NCBI GenBank assembly: GCA_037962975.1
Contig: CM075674.1
Location: 35,602,501 to 35,666,500 of the forward strand
DNA: 64,000 bases
Reading direction: 5' to 3'
From: Clitoria ternatea
Taxonomy: Eukaryota > Streptophyta > Magnoliopsida > Fabales > Fabaceae
Every line of letters starts with the position of its first letter. The stretch's first letter is position 1. The position numbers and the translations under genes are program-made. Positions 61,702 to 64,000 of the stretch are shown here, piece after piece. The notes beneath the pieces were generated by a model. The model had not been told where the DNA came from. It saw only the letters and a list, made by a program, of their open reading frames with translations, and searched no databases.

Positions 61702-62539
61702 TGTTGGGAAAAACAGTAATACACAACTAAAGTGCCAAAGTACGCAGCAGATATAATTTTCCCAAACTTGCAAGAATCTGTGAGGAGCAACAACAATATG
61801 GCAGCAACACAATAATAATCACCACAAGAGACACAACAATTATTTACGTGAGAAAACCCTCTCAATTTGAGAGATAAAAACTCACGGGCACAAGCCAGTA
61901 ATCAAGCTCCACTATGATCAAAATTAAGGGTACAAAAGAGTCTCAAAATGCTGCACAAATTCGTGCATACTACCAGCCAATACAACAAACCAACTAGGCT
62001 TTCAAATAGAGAACAAGAAGCTGAAAAACTCACAAACTCGTGCTACTGTTCAAGCACAATATCTCCCAGACTGGACCTCAAAACCACGATCCCAACGGTC
62101 AGTGCCTAGAACCACATCTCAGGAACATCATACCAAAATTTGAGCCCGATCCAACGGTTAACGAATCGGCAATGGTAGTTTTCCCGAAGCTGGTCAGAAT
62201 TCCTGCGAACTGGAATAGGGTCTCAGTCTGAACACGATTTCTCCACCTACAGATGTCAAACTGAAAATCTGAACGGTGAGAATGTAGAGGAGGATGTTGA
62301 GAACACACTCTCAAAGTTTAAGGCCGATCCAACGGTGGGATTGACGGAGATCATTGACGGAAGTGGACTGTTCCAGAGACTCTACACTCTTTTCTCTCTT
62401 CTTTTCTCTCTCTCTATGGCTGCTGGTTTCCTTGCGAAAATGAGCCTCTCACTCTCAATTTTCTGACTCCTTTCTTCCCTCTTTAGGTCACATGTGGGCT
62501 TTGGGCCTTTGGACAAATAGTTGGGAGCGCAACCCAACA
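61702..62539 (-). repeat. 5' LTR of the copia element
   Basis: 838 bp, same ends as the 3' LTR, followed by the TSD acagg. Confidence 0.96.
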
Positions 62540-62544
62540 ACAGG

Positions 62545-63560
62545 CAGGTAGTTTTCTATCATTTTACTTTTTATTTTTCTTATTTTTATTCAAGTGTATA
62601 TTTTACAAACATTTTGTTCATGCTTCAATAACATTTATTTTTTGTCATAGGAAAAAATTCTATTGCTTAGAAGAGACATGACATTTTTTGTGTGTGGAAG
62701 CTCTGAGAATTTCTAGTATTTTTGAGTGGTTGTGGTAGTAAAGTGTGGTGAGCAATGTGAGGTGGATAGGTAACACATTGATGAAATTGAGGTTCAAAAT
62801 TCGGAGTAAGAATAACTTTTTGGTAATATTTAGATTTTTTAGAAGAAGATAAACTTTGTTTTAGATTGGTTGATGGAATAAGAGTGTGTATTTTTGGTGT
62901 ACAAATAAGGGTATGTTGTAATGTCATTAAAAATATTTTTTGATCGACCTTTTATCTCACCCGATGCTTCCATCTTTGTCCAAATCCAACACTGGGCTGT
63001 AATAGATTGCTTGTAGTATGTATTCAAAATAATAATAATTGAATATAATTAATTAACTTTCTAAATTTTAATTAAATATGATAATTGATATTACATTGAT
63101 CATGGTGAATATTGAAACTGTCCCCCGTTATTTATTTCTATTTATTACATTTATTTTTATTTAATTAGTAATTATGGGTGATTTTTTAAATGTAACTCTG
63201 ACTTTTTTCCGGTGGTGTTTAAATTAATTAAATTATATGAATTGATTTTTTTATATACTCTTAATTTTTGAATTCAAACATCATTTTGAAATATCTAATT
63301 TAATTCATATTAGAAAAAAATAATTTAAATCAACATTTTAAAGTTCAATTAAATTATGGTGATGATAATTGATACTAAATTTATTTCATTTAATTAATCA
63401 TTATGTTAATTGATATTTGATATCATATGTTATTTTTCTTGCTATTACTCTTATTTATATTGAATTAGTAATCATTGTGATTAATTTTTTTTAATGTCCT
63501 GACTTTCTTTTTTCATATGATAATGTTCTAACTCATTTAAATATTATTATTTTGAGTGCG
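62545..63560. other. AT-rich intergenic DNA, no gene recognised
   Basis: No domains, RNA genes or transposon ends that I can support. Confidence 0.55.
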
Positions 63561-64000
63561 GATGAGGTATCCAAAGTCTTGGCAGGATGGTCATACCGGC
63601 CAGATTTGGAAACTTGTAAGACTCGTCACGGCGAAAGGCACCTATAAGATAATTTAGGAGCGGGAATAGCTTATTATTACAACATTGTCATAACAAATAA
63701 GCTAAGAGGCAAATGATCCAGGGTGCATACCAGACCCCATACACAATTGGACAAAGTTTACTACTGACCTTAAGAAGCTGTGAAGCTGTGATCCCATAAA
63801 CAGTAATAGAGGAGGTGTATCAAACCGACGATATCAATATGTACAAATACAGCTTAATTAAACAGGACCCCGGTCAAAAGACTGACATTTGAACAAGTCA
63901 GGTAAAGTATGAGCAACATGTCCATGCCACTACTGTACCATTACTATAGCCTACAGTATGTTAGGAAGAGGATCAAATCAATTCCTTCACCCAGGGAAGT
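63561..64000 (+). mobile_element. 3' end of a Tat-like element: internal end, PPT and first 287 bp of LTR
   Basis: 63561-63713 resembles the 3' internal region of the element at 3433 (compare 7660-7791). AAGCTAAGAGGCAAA is the PPT, and an LTR begins at 63714 with TGATCCAGGGTGCATACCAG. It runs off the window. The family is related to, but clearly diverged from, the LTRs at 3433 and 27142. Confidence 0.7.

Larger units (their letters stand above)
56788..62539 (-). mobile_element. complete Ty1/copia element, Tnt1-like
   Basis: 5752 bp with TSD acagg (56783-56787 and 62540-62544), two 838-bp LTRs, a tRNA-Met PBS, one uninterrupted Gag-Pol frame and a PPT. By eye the LTRs differ at about 20 sites with no indel (about 97-98% identity), suggesting a fairly recent insertion. 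Read on the minus strand. Integrase similarity places it near Tnt1-94. The first integrase Asp is changed (see the CDS). Confidence 0.96.

Overview
This is a plant nuclear window, almost certainly from a dicot. The evidence is GT-AG introns in a typical plant gene, plant-specific families (IQM, R2R3-MYB, plant mobile domain), and LTR retrotransposons of the Tekay/chromovirus, Tat-like and Tnt1-like copia kinds. A papilionoid legume is my best guess from repeat style, but the sequence alone does not prove it. There is one host gene, a nine-exon IQM (IQ-motif calmodulin-binding) gene on the + strand at about 50.5-54.5 kb. Nearly everything else is transposable-element DNA, much of it nested, and I could resolve insertion order from target-site duplications (TSDs).

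Layout. 1-0.76 kb: 5' part of a copia gag on the - strand, cut by the window edge. 2.8-17.35 kb: a decayed MULE holding a plant-mobile-domain fragment and a transposase fragment tail to tail. It is split by a Tat-like gypsy element (3433-14635, TSD tatat) whose right LTR is itself split by two chromovirus-type solo LTRs (TSDs acacc and gcttg). 17.35-27.1 kb: AT-rich DNA with an old chromovirus LTR remnant, a hairpin LTR-like repeat joined to a copy of the 3' half of initiator tRNA-Met ending in CCA, and a Tat-like solo LTR. 27.1-32.9 kb: a truncated Tat-like element whose LTR holds a chromovirus LTR (TSD agtgg). That LTR holds a CACTA transposon (TSD ttc) carrying pieces of a MYB gene and a probable beta-xylosidase gene.

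33.1-44.3 kb: a mariner-like transposase pseudogene broken by a 298-bp solo LTR (TSD acact) and by a full-length Tekay chromovirus (33783-44128, TSD tggta). The Tekay primer-binding site is in turn broken by a Tat-like solo LTR (TSD ccaac). 44.8-47.8 kb: another chromovirus-type LTR. 48.0-48.4 kb: TA/GA microsatellites. 50.3-54.5 kb: the IQM gene, followed by a 730-bp hAT-like element (TSD tgcacagg). 56.8-62.5 kb: a complete copia element (TSD acagg) with one uninterrupted 1336-aa Gag-Pol frame. 63.56 kb to the end: the 3' end of another Tat-like element.

Most notable observations: the double-capture CACTA element; the tRNA 3'-half/hairpin LTR junction; a solo LTR exactly in a PBS; loss of a catalytic Asp by Asp-to-Asn change in three unrelated elements, including the otherwise intact copia; short motifs (CACTCGG and CGCTTGAGCG) scattered in long arrays inside several LTR-element families; and the convergent truncation inside the MULE. 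All identifications are by reading, without database searches.
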